The notes under the pieces are model-generated. The model was not told the DNA's origin and did not search any database. It worked only from the letters and a program-made list of their open reading frames with translations. Positions 5,590 through 6,316 of a stretch of 6,316 nt of DNA are shown here, piece by piece. The position numbers and the translations under genes are program-made. The first letter of the stretch is position 1. Every line of letters begins with the position of its first letter. Source of the stretch: Nocardiopsaceae bacterium (GTDB lineage Bacteria > Actinomycetota > Actinomycetes > Streptosporangiales > Streptosporangiaceae); assembly GCA_031254715.1 (NCBI GenBank), contig JAIRTY010000767.1, forward strand, positions 1 to 6,316, written 5' to 3'.

Positions 5590-5985
5590 GAGGCGAGGCA
5601 AGGTACCCAGCAGCGCCGGGCCGCCGATCTGGCGACGGCGTCCACGGTTGTGCGCGCCTACGTCGCGCTGACGGTCGCAACGGTGGCCGCCCTGGTCGTG
5701 ATGTCGGCTGTCGCGCCGCGCCTGGCAACCGCCGATGCCTGGGGTCATGCCGTGATCGTGGTCATCTTCGCGATCCTGCTGCCGTTACGGATGCGCGCCG
5801 CCCGGAAGGGCAGCACGCGAGCCTTGCGTGCGGTGACCATCATGGCCGTCGCGGTCCTGGTGGTGAACGTCGTGGAGGCGGCCCTTCCGCATGGGTTTCC
5901 CGGCTGGATGCGGATCGAAATGGTGGTGACTGCCCTGCTTATGGCGCTGCTGGCCGGCCTGCTCACCGGTCGCATCCGCCGGTAG
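5578..5985 (+). CDS. Small four-helix integral membrane protein of unknown function
   Basis: A 135-residue protein with a short polar N-terminus and four predicted membrane helices at about 24-46, 54-73, 84-104 and 112-130. The loop after helix 2 is basic (RMRAARKGSTRALR), as is the C-terminal GRIRR, which suggests that both face the cytoplasm. Helix 3 ends NVVEAALP before a short GFPGW loop. I recognise it only as the kind of small actinobacterial membrane protein found next to TetR regulators; I assign no transport or enzymatic role. ATG 5578 is preferred over an upstream TTG at 5542 because the TTG is the promoter -35 box and the ATG coincides with the predicted transcription start. No Shine-Dalgarno is present, fitting a leaderless mRNA. 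It lies 45 bases upstream of the TetR gene, probably in one transcript and repressed by it. Confidence 0.85.
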   Translation: MVNSEARQGTQQRRAADLATASTVVRAYVALTVATVAALVVMSAVAPRLATADAWGHAVIVVIFAILLPLRMRAARKGSTRALRAVTIMAVAVLVVNVVEAALPHGFPGWMRIEMVVTALLMALLAGLLTGRIRR

Positions 5986-6030
5986 CCCGGGAGAGTGCGG
6001 AGGGGTGTCGCTGCTGCCATAGTCGACGGC

Positions 6031-6316
6031 GTGACTACCGCTTCGGCCGCAGGCCCGCGCCGTGCCGCGCGCCAGCGGCTCAGCGAGCAGGAGCGGCGGG
6101 CGCAGATCCTGCGGGCGACCATCCGGGTGGTGGCCCGGCACGGCTTCGAGGCGGCGAGCGCGAGCCTGATCGCCGAGCAGGCGGGGGTCTCCAAGGGCCT
6201 GATCTGGCACTATTTCGCCGACAAGACCGATCTCATGAAGCAGGCGGTCGTGGCGACGGTACGGGTCATCCGCGACGAGGTCGCCGCCAGCGTGGCTCCC
6301 TCAACCCCGGTTCCCG
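6031..6316 (+). CDS. TetR/AcrR-family transcriptional repressor, N-terminal part
   Basis: Open from GTG 6031 to the right edge, 95 full codons; the ligand-binding C-terminal domain is outside the window. After a basic N-terminus (PRRAARQRLSEQERR) comes the TetR DNA-binding domain: ILRATIRVVARHGFEAAS (26-43), then the helix-turn-helix LIAEQAGVSKGLIWHYFADK (46-65), with the SKGLIWHYF recognition-helix pattern typical of the family. Such proteins bind palindromes as dimers and release them on ligand binding. The two palindromes at 5536-5589 are the obvious local targets, which would make the membrane gene and its own gene an autoregulated pair. No Shine-Dalgarno lies at normal distance from GTG 6031; GGAGGGG at 5999-6005 is about 25 bases away. 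An in-frame GTG at 5995 would add 12 residues but has no spaced Shine-Dalgarno. A CATAGT at 6018-6023 could be a weak -10 for a leaderless message. Confidence 0.9.
   Translation, partial: MTTASAAGPRRAARQRLSEQERRAQILRATIRVVARHGFEAASASLIAEQAGVSKGLIWHYFADKTDLMKQAVVATVRVIRDEVAASVAPSTPVP

Overview
The window is a GC-rich stretch of an actinobacterial chromosome. The base composition, strongly GC-biased third codon positions, GTG starts, the glmU-prs pair, a DUF3516 helicase and the start of a SARP-type regulator all point to a filamentous or otherwise developmentally complex actinomycete. I cannot name the species.

Layout. Positions 1-101 (minus strand) hold the N-terminus of a gene that runs off the left edge. 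Its residues look like the beginning of a SARP/AfsR-type transcriptional activator. Positions 102-586 have no convincing gene; they hold GC-rich hairpins, a 15-bp direct repeat and a doubtful 79-codon ORF. From 5233 down to 587 runs a tight minus-strand operon: glmU (UDP-GlcNAc pyrophosphorylase, envelope precursor synthesis), prs (PRPP synthase; its GTG start overlaps the glmU stop) and, 31 bases later, a large Ski2-like DExH helicase with a C-terminal DUF3516 region. A 300-bp divergent intergenic region (5234-5535) follows. On the plus strand there is then a small four-helix membrane protein gene (5578-5985) and the start of a TetR-family repressor gene (6031 to the right edge).

Two points stand out. 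First, GlmU is only 371 residues long. Its uridyltransferase domain is intact, but the left-handed beta-helix acetyltransferase domain stops after a few hexapeptide turns. Its last recognisable motif carries Thr where the family has a catalytic Arg (LTPG for LRPG). The gene should therefore encode a one-function enzyme, so GlcN-1-P acetylation must be done by something else. Second, the membrane protein promoter is an almost textbook TTGACC-N17-TACTAT element embedded in two palindromes built on TTRACC-N4-GGTCAA. One palindrome covers the -35 box; the other is centred on the ATG, at or next to the predicted transcription start. This suggests a leaderless, tightly repressed gene controlled by the adjacent TetR protein. 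A further copy of the half-site (GGTCAATAG) lies in the region upstream of glmU, so the repressor might also reach the essential glmU-prs operon.
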